Shown piece by piece: positions 27,879-36,892 of a stretch of 64,000 bases of DNA (position 1 is the stretch's first letter; every line of letters starts with the position of its first letter). Source of the DNA: Flavobacterium sp. 83 (lineage in GTDB: Bacteria; Bacteroidota; Bacteroidia; Flavobacteriales; Flavobacteriaceae); assembly GCF_000744835.1 (NCBI RefSeq), contig NZ_JQMS01000001.1, positions 2,170,001 to 2,234,000 on the forward strand. Direction: 5' to 3'. Both the position numbers and the translations under genes were made by a program. Under the pieces are notes generated by a model. It was not told the origin of the DNA, ran no database searches, and saw nothing but the letters and a program-made list of their open reading frames with translations.

Positions 27879-29054
27879 ATGGAAAATAATTATAAAATGA
27901 TTGCCAAAACCTTTTTTGGTTTTGAAGAAATATTAGCAAAAGAATTGCAAATGCTAGGCGCTCAAAACGTAGAGCAAGGGGTGAGAATGGTTAGCTTTAA
28001 AGGAGATAAAGGGTTTATGTACAAAGCAAATTTAGCTTTACGTACGGCTTTGAAAATCCTGAAACCTATTTATTTTTTCAAGGCAAATAATGAACAAGCT
28101 TTGTATAAAGGTATTTCGAGTATGAATTGGTCTAAATTATTGAATGCCAATCAGACTTTTGTGATTGACACAACGGTACATTCAGAATATTTTAATCACT
28201 CGGAATTTGTTTCTCAAAAATGTAAAGATGCAATCGTTGATCAGTTCAGAGAAAGAACCGGACAACGGCCAAGTATTGATAAAGTACATCCTGATTTAAG
28301 AATCAACATTCATATTGACAAAGACCAAGTTTCAGTCGCACTGGATACTTCCGGAAATGCATTGAACCAACGTGGGTATAGAACCGCTACTAATATAGCT
28401 CCTATAAACGAAGTCTTGGCAGCAGGAATTCTATTGCTTTCAGGTTGGGACGGTCAAACTGATTTCTTGGATCCAATGTGTGGTTCAGGAACATTCTTAG
28501 CCGAGGCGGCGATGATTGCCTGTAATATTCCGGCAAATATTAACCGTAAAGAATTTGCTTTCGAAAAATGGAACGATTGGGACAATGATTTGTTTGATGC
28601 TATTTCAGACAGTTTGTTGAAACGTATTCGAGAATTTCATTATACGATAAAAGGATTTGATAAAGCACCAAGTGCCGTTCAAAAAGCCAAAGACAATATC
28701 AAAAATGCTAATCTTGATGAGTATGTTACTATCGAGGAGCAGAACTTTTTTGATACTGAAAAAACTTCGGAAGGGAAATTACAGATGGTTTTCAATCCGC
28801 CGTATGATGAGCGATTGGATATTCACATGGAAGAATTTTACAAAAGTATTGGTGATACCTTGAAGAAAAATTATCCGGGTACAAATGCGTGGTTTATAAC
28901 AGCTAATCTGGAAGCATTGAAATACGTAGGATTAAAACCTTCGAGAAAAATCAAGCTTTTTAATGCCGGTTTAGAAGCACGATTGGTAAAATACGAAATG
29001 TACGAAGGTAGCAAGAGAACTAAGTTTCAGGCAACAAATGATAGTGTTGAATAA
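27879..29054 (+). CDS. THUMP-domain class I rRNA methyltransferase (RlmL N-terminal type)
   Basis: A 391-residue RNA methyltransferase. An N-terminal THUMP domain (about residues 1-155, ending in INIHIDKDQVSVALDTSG) precedes a Rossmann methyltransferase domain with LDPMCGSGTFLAEAAMIA and the catalytic NPPYDERL motif for exocyclic amino methylation of guanine. It corresponds to the RlmL/YcbY N-terminal half that makes m2G2445 in 23S rRNA in E. coli. The RlmK half is absent. It is cytoplasmic. It has its own strong promoter. Confidence 0.92.
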   Translation: MENNYKMIAKTFFGFEEILAKELQMLGAQNVEQGVRMVSFKGDKGFMYKANLALRTALKILKPIYFFKANNEQALYKGISSMNWSKLLNANQTFVIDTTVHSEYFNHSEFVSQKCKDAIVDQFRERTGQRPSIDKVHPDLRINIHIDKDQVSVALDTSGNALNQRGYRTATNIAPINEVLAAGILLLSGWDGQTDFLDPMCGSGTFLAEAAMIACNIPANINRKEFAFEKWNDWDNDLFDAISDSLLKRIREFHYTIKGFDKAPSAVQKAKDNIKNANLDEYVTIEEQNFFDTEKTSEGKLQMVFNPPYDERLDIHMEEFYKSIGDTLKKNYPGTNAWFITANLEALKYVGLKPSRKIKLFNAGLEARLVKYEMYEGSKRTKFQATNDSVE

Positions 29055-29106
29055 ACAGTTTTTCACTTTCGGCCTTTGACTTTAAAAATTTTAAGACATA
29101 AATAAA

Positions 29107-29343
29107 ATGACCAAATTACAAGTACGTGCATTTCTTTTCCAGCTGGGTTGTTTTGCAATATTATTTACATCATTCCGATTTATAGTAGATCAATATACTA
29201 ATTTAACCGGATATTGGGTTCCATTGACTGCTTTTGCAGTTGGAACGCTTTTGTCGCCTAAATTTCAAGCGGTGAAAACGAAAGACGGAGAAAAATTATT
29301 TATGAAGTGGATTTTCATCAAAGGACTTCGGGTTATTGGATAG
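29107..29343 (+). CDS. Small membrane protein, unknown function
   Basis: A 78-residue protein with two hydrophobic segments (about residues 8-25 and 36-50) and a basic C-terminal tail (KTKDGEKLFMKWIFIKGLRV). It lies 52 nt downstream of the THUMP methyltransferase gene in the same direction and may be co-transcribed. I do not recognise the family beyond its presence in flavobacteria. Confidence 0.65.
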   Translation: MTKLQVRAFLFQLGCFAILFTSFRFIVDQYTNLTGYWVPLTAFAVGTLLSPKFQAVKTKDGEKLFMKWIFIKGLRVIG

Positions 29344-29488
29344 TTGTATAATTATGAGAATTGGGCAATAATGACTCGATTTTTTAAATGAACTGACATT
29401 TCTTAACTGCTCAAGATTATAAACACATAAGAAATGTAAGCTCATTTAAGCTTAAAAAGCCTTATAGATTATGAGTAGTCAAAATAAA

Positions 29489-29532
29489 AAAATATCGCAA
29501 AGAGAACTATTGTCTTCTTTGCGATATTTTTT
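29489..29532. terminator. Strong terminator after the DUF6048-like gene
   Basis: A perfect 13-bp stem, arms 29491-29503 and 29516-29528 around a 12-nt loop, is flanked by A and T runs. It mainly ends the rlmD-DUF6452-DUF6048 transcript on the minus strand. Confidence 0.92.
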
Positions 29533-29548
29533 TTATTCTATTTCGGAA

Positions 29549-30364
29549 TTACTTATTTTCTACTTTTATAGGTACTATTGTAGTGGTCTTTTTTTTGTAA
29601 AAAGGAATAAAATAAGTAACCGTATAATTTAATCCTACTCCAAAAGTACCATTATAAGTTCTGTTAAAGCCCGGAATATATAGGTTGTCAAAATTATCTG
29701 GTTTTTTATTAGAAACTAAAGCGTTCAAACGAAGGCTAAAGCCCACAAACACATTATTAAAAACTTTTGCTTTTACTCCTGCTACGACTTCAATCCAGCT
29801 CGCGGTTAATCCATTGTATTTAGTGCCTGATGTAATTGCTGGTACTTCACCAAAATAAGGGTTGGCATTATAGATTTTATAACTATTCAATTGTTGGCTA
29901 AAACTGCTTAAACCATATCGCATTCCTATCGAAATGATATTTTCCATGTTTAGCCAGTTTTCATAACCGTTGTAATCAAAACCCACTTTTAGATAAGTCC
30001 CTTTTGCTGTGGTATTCAATCGGTCATCTTCGGTTGTTTTATTTTCGTTTCCAACTTCGGCCGCCAAGAAATATTTTTTTGTCAATCGATAATCTCCTAC
30101 TAATTCTATTCCTTTATAGTTTTTATCATAAAGAGCTCGCGTTAGTTTGTATAAATCTATACCAACACGAAAACCATAACGGTCTGTTTTTACGATAGAA
30201 TCGTTTTTTATTTCGGTAGTGTTTTTTTTAACTATAGGTTTTGGAGCTTCAGGAATCACTCCGTCCATTTTTGTTTTTTGAGTTGCATTAGTCTCTTGGG
30301 CTTGAGCCAAGAATATAGACAACATGAGGCAAAAACTAAAAAAATATTTTAATGTGTGTTTCAT
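29549..30364 (-). CDS. Outer membrane beta-barrel-like protein (DUF6048 family)
   Basis: A 271-residue exported protein. A signal peptide (KYFFSFCLMLSIFLAQAQ) is followed by a polar linker and then many amphipathic beta strands with aromatic ends, for example VDLYKLTRALYD, LKVGFDYNGYENWL and FGVGLNYTVTYFIPF. This suggests a small outer membrane barrel. It fits the flavobacterial DUF6048 family. Its start overlaps the end of the DUF6452-like lipoprotein gene by 29 bp, so the pair is translationally linked. Function unknown. Confidence 0.78.
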   Translation of the reverse strand: MKHTLKYFFSFCLMLSIFLAQAQETNATQKTKMDGVIPEAPKPIVKKNTTEIKNDSIVKTDRYGFRVGIDLYKLTRALYDKNYKGIELVGDYRLTKKYFLAAEVGNENKTTEDDRLNTTAKGTYLKVGFDYNGYENWLNMENIISIGMRYGLSSFSQQLNSYKIYNANPYFGEVPAITSGTKYNGLTASWIEVVAGVKAKVFNNVFVGFSLRLNALVSNKKPDNFDNLYIPGFNRTYNGTFGVGLNYTVTYFIPFYKKKTTTIVPIKVENK

Positions 30365-30875
30365 TTTCGTTTTCTATATTACTTTTTTCAACCGAGATGT
30401 ATTTTATCCATTTTTGATCAGCTATTGTAGCGTCAGTATGTGTGTAAGGATTTGTAGTATTTAAAATAAAATTCGTTTTAAAACCACAGGCTCTTGATAC
30501 AAATAGTTCTTTTCGGGTATAATCAAATTTGATATTGTCTTGATTAACGAAAGAAGCATTAGTATTTCCATAATTTAAAGTAAAACTATAGCTGGTAGTA
30601 TCTTCGTTTGTTTTCAATGGAATCGAAATCGTACTTCCGCTGGTCAGGTATTTAGAATCATCTGTAGCAGTGGCATTAAAAACAATTCCATCAGTCATTC
30701 CTGCGCCAACAACTTTCAAATTCGTCACGGTTTTTAAAACGGAAGGATTGTCGTAATCATAAAATGCAATTACAAGTCTGGGTGTTGTAGGAGTATTTGC
30801 ATCGCAAATATCATCTTTCTCACAACTTGAGAAGGATAGCGCTATAGCGAATACAAGTAAAAGTAATTTTTTCAT
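30336..30875 (-). CDS. Putative lipoprotein (DUF6452 family)
   Basis: From MKKLLLLVFAIALSFSSCEK it has a lipoprotein signal with Cys18 as lipidation site. The mature part has two more cysteines (near DDICDAN and SRACGFK) and is beta-rich. A longer reading from 30908 would place 11 residues before the signal, so it is not preferred. Together with the overlapping DUF6048-like barrel gene and rlmD just upstream it forms a three-gene unit that recurs in flavobacteria. Function unknown; an accessory lipoprotein of the barrel is a reasonable guess. Confidence 0.78.
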   Translation of the reverse strand: MKKLLLLVFAIALSFSSCEKDDICDANTPTTPRLVIAFYDYDNPSVLKTVTNLKVVGAGMTDGIVFNATATDDSKYLTSGSTISIPLKTNEDTTSYSFTLNYGNTNASFVNQDNIKFDYTRKELFVSRACGFKTNFILNTTNPYTHTDATIADQKWIKYISVEKSNIENENETHIKIFF

Positions 30876-30957
30876 AAATCTTTTAAATAAAAGCAATGTT
30901 AATGTCAAAAATCAATTTCAATAACAACAACTGCTAACTTCGACTGAACACTAAATG

Positions 30958-32373
30958 CTAATTTCTTCTTTCCAAAAGTACAACATTCTCCACGTGATGC
31001 GTTTGTGGAAACATATCTACGGGACGTACGCGAGTCACTTTGTATTTCTCATCCATCAAAGCCAAATCACGCGCTTGTGTAGCCGAATTACAACTTACAT
31101 AAACTACTTTTTCAGGAGCAATTTTCATGATTTGTTCAATCACATCTTTGTGCATTCCGTCTCTTGGCGGATCAGTAATAATTACATCAGGATGACCGTG
31201 TTGAGCAATGAAATCATCATTGAACACCACTTTCATATCTCCTACAAAGAACTCACAATTGGTTATCTCATTGCGCACCGCATTTGCTTTGGCGTCTTTA
31301 ATCGCATCAGGAACACTTTCTACACCGATAACTTTTTTTGCTTTTTTCGAAACAAACTGAGCAATAGTTCCAGTCCCAGTGTACAAATCATAAACGATTT
31401 CATTTCCAGTAAGACCAGCGAAATCGCGTGTTATTTTATACAATTCATAGGCTTGGTCCGAATTGGTTTGGTAAAAAGATTTGGCATTAATGCTAAATTT
31501 CAAACCTTCCATTTCTTCCAAGATGTAATCTCTTCCTTTGTATAATTTAATATCAGTATCGTATAAAGTATCGTTGGCTTTATTGTTCACCACATATTGC
31601 AGCGAAGTAATTTGCGGAAATTTCTCGTAAAGATGGTCTAGAAGTAATTCTCTGTTGGCTTTATCATTTTCAAAAAACTGAATCAAAACCATAATTTCAC
31701 CAGTCGAAGCCGTACGCAACATCAAAGTTCTCAATAATCCTTCATGCGCTCTCGGATTAAAGAAAGTCAAACCATGCTCATTCGCAAAAGCTCTCACTTC
31801 ATTACGTATCGCATTCGAAGGATCTTCCTGCAAATGACATTTGTTGATGTCCAGGATTTTGTCCCACATTTTCGGAATGTGAAAACCAAGTGCGTTTCTA
31901 TTTCCTAAATCTTCGGTGCTGTCAATTTCTTTTTCGGTCAACCAACGGCTGTTCGAAAACGAAAATTCCATTTTGTTTCTGTAAAAAAACTGTTTTTCTG
32001 AACCAAGAATCGGTTCAAATTCCGGAAGTTCTATTTTTCCGATGCGTTGCAAATGATTTTTCACCTCATTTTGCTTGTAATACAATTGTTGGCTGTACTT
32101 CATATTTTGCCATTTACAACCGCCGCAAACACCAAAATGCTCGCAAATAGGTTCTACACGATGTTCTGAATATTCATGAAAATGAATTGCTTTTCCTTCG
32201 TAATAGGCCTTGCGCTTCTTGAAAGTCTGCACATCAACCACATCACCCGGAACCACATTCGGGATAAAAACTACTTTACCATCCGGAGCCTTTGCTACCG
32301 AAACGCCTTTTGCACCAGCATCAAGGACTTTTATTTGATGAAAGACAACTTTGTCTGTATTTTTCTTTGCCAT
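30958..32373 (-). CDS. rlmD: 23S rRNA (uracil-C5) methyltransferase RlmD
   Basis: Methylates a uracil in 23S rRNA (U1939 in E. coli). An N-terminal TRAM domain (GAKGVSVAKAPDGKVVFIPNVVPGDVV) is followed by the iron-sulfur cysteines in CEHFGVCGGCKWQNM and the SAM-binding YDLYTGTGTIAQFVSKKAK. The catalytic part shows DPPRDGM and the nucleophile in VYVSCNSATQARDL. At 471 residues it is full length. An exact -7 promoter element ends only 4 nt before the ATG, so the mRNA may be leaderless. RumA-like relatives of other uracils are possible. Confidence 0.93.
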   Translation of the reverse strand: MAKKNTDKVVFHQIKVLDAGAKGVSVAKAPDGKVVFIPNVVPGDVVDVQTFKKRKAYYEGKAIHFHEYSEHRVEPICEHFGVCGGCKWQNMKYSQQLYYKQNEVKNHLQRIGKIELPEFEPILGSEKQFFYRNKMEFSFSNSRWLTEKEIDSTEDLGNRNALGFHIPKMWDKILDINKCHLQEDPSNAIRNEVRAFANEHGLTFFNPRAHEGLLRTLMLRTASTGEIMVLIQFFENDKANRELLLDHLYEKFPQITSLQYVVNNKANDTLYDTDIKLYKGRDYILEEMEGLKFSINAKSFYQTNSDQAYELYKITRDFAGLTGNEIVYDLYTGTGTIAQFVSKKAKKVIGVESVPDAIKDAKANAVRNEITNCEFFVGDMKVVFNDDFIAQHGHPDVIITDPPRDGMHKDVIEQIMKIAPEKVVYVSCNSATQARDLALMDEKYKVTRVRPVDMFPQTHHVENVVLLERRN

Positions 32374-32377
32374 AGCG

Positions 32378-32385
32378 CAAAAATA
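32378..32385 (-). promoter_or_regulatory. -7 element abutting the rlmD start codon
   Basis: TATTTTTG on the minus strand is an exact TAnnTTTG, separated from the ATG at 32373 by 4 nt. A TTTG lies 24 nt further upstream, slightly beyond the usual spacing. The start site would fall at or within a base or two of the start codon. Confidence 0.5.
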
Positions 32386-32451
32386 AGCGTTTGAATGGTT
32401 TTATAAATTCAAATTGTGAAATATTTTTACTTTTGGTATTTTTTTTTATTT

Positions 32452-32602
32452 GGGCCCAATCCCGCTTTCCGCTGCAAACCCGCAATTCCTCAAGCAGGAA
32501 CACTATGCCGGTAAAGGAGCTTCCGCTGGTCGCTCTTTACCGGCTAGAGTTCCTAAGCTTTAGGATCAGCGGGTTTTTCGCTATAATCGGGGGCAGGGCA
32601 TT
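32452..32602. repeat. REP-like element, family A, longest copy
   Basis: Ends CCCAATCCCGCTTTCCGCTG and CTATAATCGGGGGCAGGGC. Nested hairpins lie inside: GCGGGTT-type outer arms, GAACTC-like middle arms, and CCGGTAAAG / CTTTACCGG at the centre with the core at 32514-32537 shared with the 23.5-kb copy. It lies between rlmD and a membrane protein gene. Confidence 0.8.
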
Positions 32603-32669
32603 GGTGATAACATTGAAAATGGTGCGTTGTTTTTATTTTCTATTCCATCCGGGAAATCTAATGAAGCAA

Positions 32670-33125
32670 TTAGGAAATAGGATTGTCTTTTTTCTTAATT
32701 AATTCGTAGTTAATTATCGTGGGTAGGTAAAAACATAAATCGGCAGTGATTTTACCCAGTATAATTCCTATAAAATAATTTCCGGTAAGTATTGGCATCC
32801 AATACATACAGAACGGACGGATAAAAAAGAAATCTAAAATAGCGGGATAACCAAATTCTAACACCAAATTTTTAACCAATAAAAGGGTTTCTTTTATAGT
32901 GGTTTTTTGTCCCAGTTCTTGGTTCTTTTTGTTCAGCTTTTTATACGATTGCGCGATTATAATTCCATAAAATGCTAAGTATTCCGCAAACGTAATCAAA
33001 TAGGCTGTAGTCAAACCGCTAAGGATTCTGCTGAATTGAGAGCTAAGCAATGCAGAACTTGTAGCCGCTAATTCTGCATATTTATATCGGTCAAACCATT
33101 CTTTAAAATTCGATTTATTAAACAT
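32670..33125 (-). CDS. Putative membrane protein, unknown function
   Basis: A 151-residue protein with four likely membrane segments: about residues 23-40, 41-60, 85-110 and 113-140. Basic stretches (KKLNKKNQELGQKT; KKKDN) face the cytoplasm under the positive-inside rule. I do not recognise the family, though short multi-span proteins of this kind are usual in the genus. It stands alone between a REP-like element and the divergent histidine kinase gene. Confidence 0.62.
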   Translation of the reverse strand: MFNKSNFKEWFDRYKYAELAATSSALLSSQFSRILSGLTTAYLITFAEYLAFYGIIIAQSYKKLNKKNQELGQKTTIKETLLLVKNLVLEFGYPAILDFFFIRPFCMYWMPILTGNYFIGIILGKITADLCFYLPTIINYELIKKKDNPIS

Positions 33126-33407
33126 TTGAGAGGTTTTATTTTATATTAAAAAAGCACTTTTATTTGTAAGTATTTGTGTTTTTTTGTTTTTCGATGAAGC
33201 TGTAGCCAAATTACAAACTGAAGCTTGCAAAACTAAGAATTTTAATTGATATAGCCATTGGGAAAAGTAATAGTCTAAGCGCAGAGATTCTAAAGGCAAG
33301 TATTTATTTTAATTTAAAATTTTCATTATTAAGATAAAATTAATTGTACGAATTTTATACTGTCATTTTTAACGTATATCTTTACATGAGTAACAAATAC
33401 ATTGTTT

Positions 33408-34457
33408 ATGGAATTGTATCGTATATTATCAAAAGTCGGTTTTCTTAAAAATAGTTATGCCTATAAATTTCTATTTGTTACTTTCATAGGGATTCACATT
33501 CCATTGATTGGATTGTTATTTTTTATTTTATATGCGAAACATTCAGTATCTCCACTTTCGATTGTAGTTTTTACGCTGATCATGACTTTGTTGGCTACTG
33601 GGATTACCTTATGGGTTTTGAAAAAATTAATAAAGCCAATTGAATTGACCTCAAAAGCATTGGATGCATATAGGAATACGAGAGTGATACCCCAATTACC
33701 AACTGAGTTTAAAGATGAGGCAGGTTTGTTAATGGCTAATATACAGGAATCTATTAGAGGGAATGAAAAATATATTAATGATAAACAGGATTTAGTGTAT
33801 TTGCTTTCGCATGATTTGAGAAATTTTGCAGGGAATTCAAAAACGTTAGCGAAATTTATTGTTGAAGAAAATCCAACGAATACTATTAATGAATATGCGG
33901 ATTTGATTGCTCAGTCGATGGATCAACAACTTGTTTTTATAGAAACAGTTATTAAATTGATTAAAGAGGAAGATGAAATTTCAAAAAAAGTAATGAATAC
34001 TAAAATTGTTCAAATTGAACCTATTTTAGGTCGCGTAAAAGAGCAAGTCAAGCAAAAACTGATAAATAAAAAAATAGAATTAATTACCACTATCGAAGTG
34101 GAGCAGGTTCTGTTGAGAATTGATGAAGATTTATTGATTCGGGTTTTAGTTAATTTAATTGATAATTCAATAAAATTCTCCTTTCCGGAAAGTGAAATAA
34201 AGGTTGGCGTTCATTTTAGCGAGGATCAATTGGCTATTGTCGTTTCTGATTCAGGAATAGGTTTCAATCCGAATTATAACGAAGAACTTTTTAAAAAATT
34301 TACCAGTAGAAGCAGATTAGGAACAGCTAATGAACCATCAACTGGTATAGGTCTGTATTTATGTAGAAAAATTGTTGAAAAGTACGATGGAACACTTTCT
34401 GCTAAAAGTGAAGGATTAAACAAAGGAGCTGTATTCTCTATCTTTTTTGATAAATAA
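33408..34457 (+). CDS. Sensor histidine kinase
   Basis: A roughly 349-residue membrane kinase. Two membrane helices (about residues 20-42 and 52-72) are followed by a short HAMP-like linker, a degenerate dimerisation box YLLSHDLRNFAGNSK with the candidate phospho-His135, and an ATPase domain with NLIDNSIKFS (N box), SDSGIGFN (G1) and a GIGLYLCRKIVE G2 box. Almost no periplasmic loop exists between the helices, so it probably senses the membrane or an internal signal. No response regulator is adjacent. The start at 33408 rather than 33402 is a choice between near-equal ATGs. Confidence 0.85.
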   Translation: MELYRILSKVGFLKNSYAYKFLFVTFIGIHIPLIGLLFFILYAKHSVSPLSIVVFTLIMTLLATGITLWVLKKLIKPIELTSKALDAYRNTRVIPQLPTEFKDEAGLLMANIQESIRGNEKYINDKQDLVYLLSHDLRNFAGNSKTLAKFIVEENPTNTINEYADLIAQSMDQQLVFIETVIKLIKEEDEISKKVMNTKIVQIEPILGRVKEQVKQKLINKKIELITTIEVEQVLLRIDEDLLIRVLVNLIDNSIKFSFPESEIKVGVHFSEDQLAIVVSDSGIGFNPNYNEELFKKFTSRSRLGTANEPSTGIGLYLCRKIVEKYDGTLSAKSEGLNKGAVFSIFFDK

Positions 34458-34528
34458 AATAAATTAACCAGAATTTTAAATTTTAGTTAAATAAAACACT
34501 TTTCGAAGCACTTTTTTTTTAAAAGAGC

Positions 34529-34536
34529 TAAATTTG
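34529..34536 (+). promoter_or_regulatory. -7 element upstream of the OsmC-like gene
   Basis: TAAATTTG is an exact TAnnTTTG, 23 nt before the ATG. The upstream element is weak (TTTC at 34501). Confidence 0.45.
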
Positions 34537-34558
34537 AGAAAACATAAAACTTATAATT

Positions 34559-34969
34559 ATGAAAAGAAATGCAACTGCAGTTTGGATTGGTTCATTAAAA
34601 GAAGGAGCCGGGAAACTAACCACACAAAGTACAACATTGAAGGATACTCAATATTCATTCAAATCTCGTTTTGAAGCAGGAGTAGGGACTAATCCAGAAG
34701 AATTGATTGCAGCGGCGCATTCTGGTTGTTTTACGATGCAACTTTCGGCCTATATTACTGAAGGAGGTTTTGAAATTGAAAGCATCGAAACGAAGTGCGA
34801 TATTGAATTGGTAGAAGGAACTATAATAACTTCTCATTTAACTGTAAATGCAAAAGTGAAAGAAATAACAGATGATGTTTTTCAACAGTTAGTTACAAAA
34901 GCTGAGAAAAATTGTCCAGTATCTAAATTATTGAATGCGGCAATTTCTACTACTGCTACTTTAGCATAA
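34559..34969 (+). CDS. OsmC/Ohr family peroxidase
   Basis: A 136-residue homodimeric thiol peroxidase that reduces organic hydroperoxides. The two redox cysteines sit in [15 protein letters not shown] and in [11 protein letters not shown], the canonical OsmC arrangement, and the N-terminal segment ([19 protein letters not shown]) fits the OsmC branch. It is cytoplasmic. It is monocistronic with a clear terminator and an exact -7 element. Confidence 0.92.
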   Translation: MKRNATAVWIGSLKEGAGKLTTQSTTLKDTQYSFKSRFEAGVGTNPEELIAAAHSGCFTMQLSAYITEGGFEIESIETKCDIELVEGTIITSHLTVNAKVKEITDDVFQQLVTKAEKNCPVSKLLNAAISTTATLA

Positions 34970-34984
34970 AAGGAATTTTTATAT

Positions 34985-35022
34985 AAAAAAAAGCTCGATT
35001 TAATTTTAATCGAGCTTTTTTT
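34985..35022. terminator. Bidirectional terminator between OsmC-like and aldo/keto reductase genes
   Basis: AGCTCGATT (34992-35000) pairs with AATCGAGCT (35008-35016) around a 7-nt loop, flanked by A8 and T7. Confidence 0.92.
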
Positions 35023-35039
35023 GTTTTAATAAAATGGGC

Positions 35040-36026
35040 TTACCAAAGCTGGTGTACTTCAGATTTAATATAACGCTCATAAATTTCATTCATAGCGGCA
35101 GTTTTTTCATAGGTTAATTTTGGCAAATCGTAAACAGATAAATTAGACAATACATGACTTTCGTTTGATGCACCAGGAATGATACAACTTACTTCATCAA
35201 AACTTAAAATCCATTGTAAAGCAATAGGAGCAAGATTTGCTGCATTTGGGAATAAAGCTTTTAATTCTTCGACGGCTTTTAAGCCTAGTTCGTAATTAAT
35301 ACCGGAGAATGTTTCTCCTTTGTCAAAAGCAGCTCCATTCCGATTAAAATTACGGTGATCTTGGCTGTCAAAAGTAGTTTGAGCATTAAATTTCCCTGTC
35401 AGAAGCCCGCTTGCTAGCGGAACTCTGCCTATAATACCAATATCCCGTTTCAATGCTTCTTTGAAAAAGAGTTCGGATGGACGCTGGCGAAAAAGGTTGA
35501 AAATAATCTGTACGGTAGTTACATTTGGGAATTCAATAGCTTTTAGCCCTTCTTCCACTTTTTCAACACTGACACCAAGGTTTAAAATTTTCCCTTGCTC
35601 TTTCAAACGATCAAACATTTCAAAAATTTCCGGACGGTAAAATACTTCGGTGGGTGGGCAATGCAATTGGATTAAATCCAATGTTTCTAAACCGGTTCTT
35701 CTCAAGCTGTCTTCTACAAATTTTTGTAGCACCTTAGGCTGGTATCCTTCATTCACATGGGGATTGATGTGTCGGCCACATTTGGTAGCGACATAGATAC
35801 GTTCAGAACGGGAACGAACCACTCGGCCTACAGCCGTCTCGCTCAATCCATTTTCGTAAACATCTGCAGTATCAATAAAATTTACGCCATTATCAATAGC
35901 CGTATTGATTAACTGATCAGCAGTTTTATCATTAAAAGGAGAACCCCATTTTCCACCTACTTGCCAAGTGCCAAGTGATATTTCAGAGATTTCAAAATCT
36001 GTTTTACCCAGTCTGCGATAGTTCAT
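35040..36026 (-). CDS. Aldo/keto reductase
   Basis: A 328-residue (alpha/beta)8 NADPH-dependent oxidoreductase. The catalytic tetrad is visible: Asp in DTADVYENGLSE, the Tyr in the same motif, Lys in VATKCG and His in IQLHCPP. The C-terminal cofactor segment CIIPGASNESHVLSNL is typical. It is cytoplasmic. The physiological carbonyl substrate is unknown. It is followed on the same strand by no close partner; the SGNH hydrolase gene lies upstream, 32 nt away, so the two may be co-transcribed. Confidence 0.92.
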   Translation of the reverse strand: MNYRRLGKTDFEISEISLGTWQVGGKWGSPFNDKTADQLINTAIDNGVNFIDTADVYENGLSETAVGRVVRSRSERIYVATKCGRHINPHVNEGYQPKVLQKFVEDSLRRTGLETLDLIQLHCPPTEVFYRPEIFEMFDRLKEQGKILNLGVSVEKVEEGLKAIEFPNVTTVQIIFNLFRQRPSELFFKEALKRDIGIIGRVPLASGLLTGKFNAQTTFDSQDHRNFNRNGAAFDKGETFSGINYELGLKAVEELKALFPNAANLAPIALQWILSFDEVSCIIPGASNESHVLSNLSVYDLPKLTYEKTAAMNEIYERYIKSEVHQLW

Positions 36027-36057
36027 TTTTTGTATTTTTTAAAGCGACATTATTTTT

Positions 36058-36741
36058 TTATAAAACGATAGCTATTGCCTTTTCTAGTATAGGAGCCATG
36101 ACTTCATAGCCTGTTTTGTTAGGATGTACGCCGTCATTAGAATACGAAATTGGTAATCCTTTTCTTCCGTCAACCATAGCTGAATGATAATCGACGAATA
36201 TTATGTTATTGGCTACAGCATAATTTTTTATCATTTCATTCAAGGCTATTACTTTTTCAGCCGGATTTTGGTTGGGTTTCCAAAAGAAATCAAAAGCTGG
36301 TAAAACAGAACAAAGAATCACTTTGATATGATTTGCTTTTGCTAATTCGGCCATTGAGAAAATATTATTAGCAATCATATCCAGTGTCGATGGACCTGTA
36401 TTTCCTGCAATATCATTTATTCCTGCTAAAATCACCACTGCTGTTGGTTTTAAGGTAATAACATCGGCTCTAAAGCGTACTAGCATTTGAGGGGTTGTTT
36501 GGCCACTAATTCCCCGATTGATATAGGGTTTTGTAGCAAAGTATTCCCCGTCTATAACAGACCAAAATTCGGTTATGGAATCTCCCATGAATACAATTCT
36601 TTTTTGACCGGCCTCTGCGGGTTTAAGATTTGTATTTTCATTTTGGTATTTATTTAAATTCGGCCAATCTTGTGCTTGCGCTTTTCCTCCCATAAATAGT
36701 ATTGAAAATATAATAAAGTAAAGTGATATTGTGCTTTTCAT
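36058..36741 (-). CDS. Exported SGNH/GDSL-family hydrolase
   Basis: An approximately 227-residue secreted esterase-like enzyme. A signal peptide ends near GGKAQAQD. The four SGNH blocks are present: GDS in RIVFMGDSITEFW, the Gly in NRGISGQTT, the Asn in ILAGINDI, and the D-x-x-H in SNDGVHPNKTGY. It probably deacetylates or de-esterifies a sugar polymer in the periplasm, as related enzymes in Bacteroidota do, but the substrate is not visible. ATG at 36750 would add three residues. Confidence 0.88.
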   Translation of the reverse strand: MKSTISLYFIIFSILFMGGKAQAQDWPNLNKYQNENTNLKPAEAGQKRIVFMGDSITEFWSVIDGEYFATKPYINRGISGQTTPQMLVRFRADVITLKPTAVVILAGINDIAGNTGPSTLDMIANNIFSMAELAKANHIKVILCSVLPAFDFFWKPNQNPAEKVIALNEMIKNYAVANNIIFVDYHSAMVDGRKGLPISYSNDGVHPNKTGYEVMAPILEKAIAIVL

Positions 36742-36892
36742 TGGTAACAAAATTTTATATTGATTTGCTTAAAAATCTAGTAAAAGTAGATTTCAACAAC
36801 ATTGGAAAGTAATAAGACAATATTTAAATGGCTTTTTATTTCTAAAATGGTTAAAAATGAAAAAACATTTTTTTGAACTCTATCTTTAGTTT

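Noticed and set aside
30955..31545. 196-codon plus-strand frame opposite rlmD
   Set aside because: Shadow of rlmD on the other strand; the minus-strand protein has all RlmD motifs.
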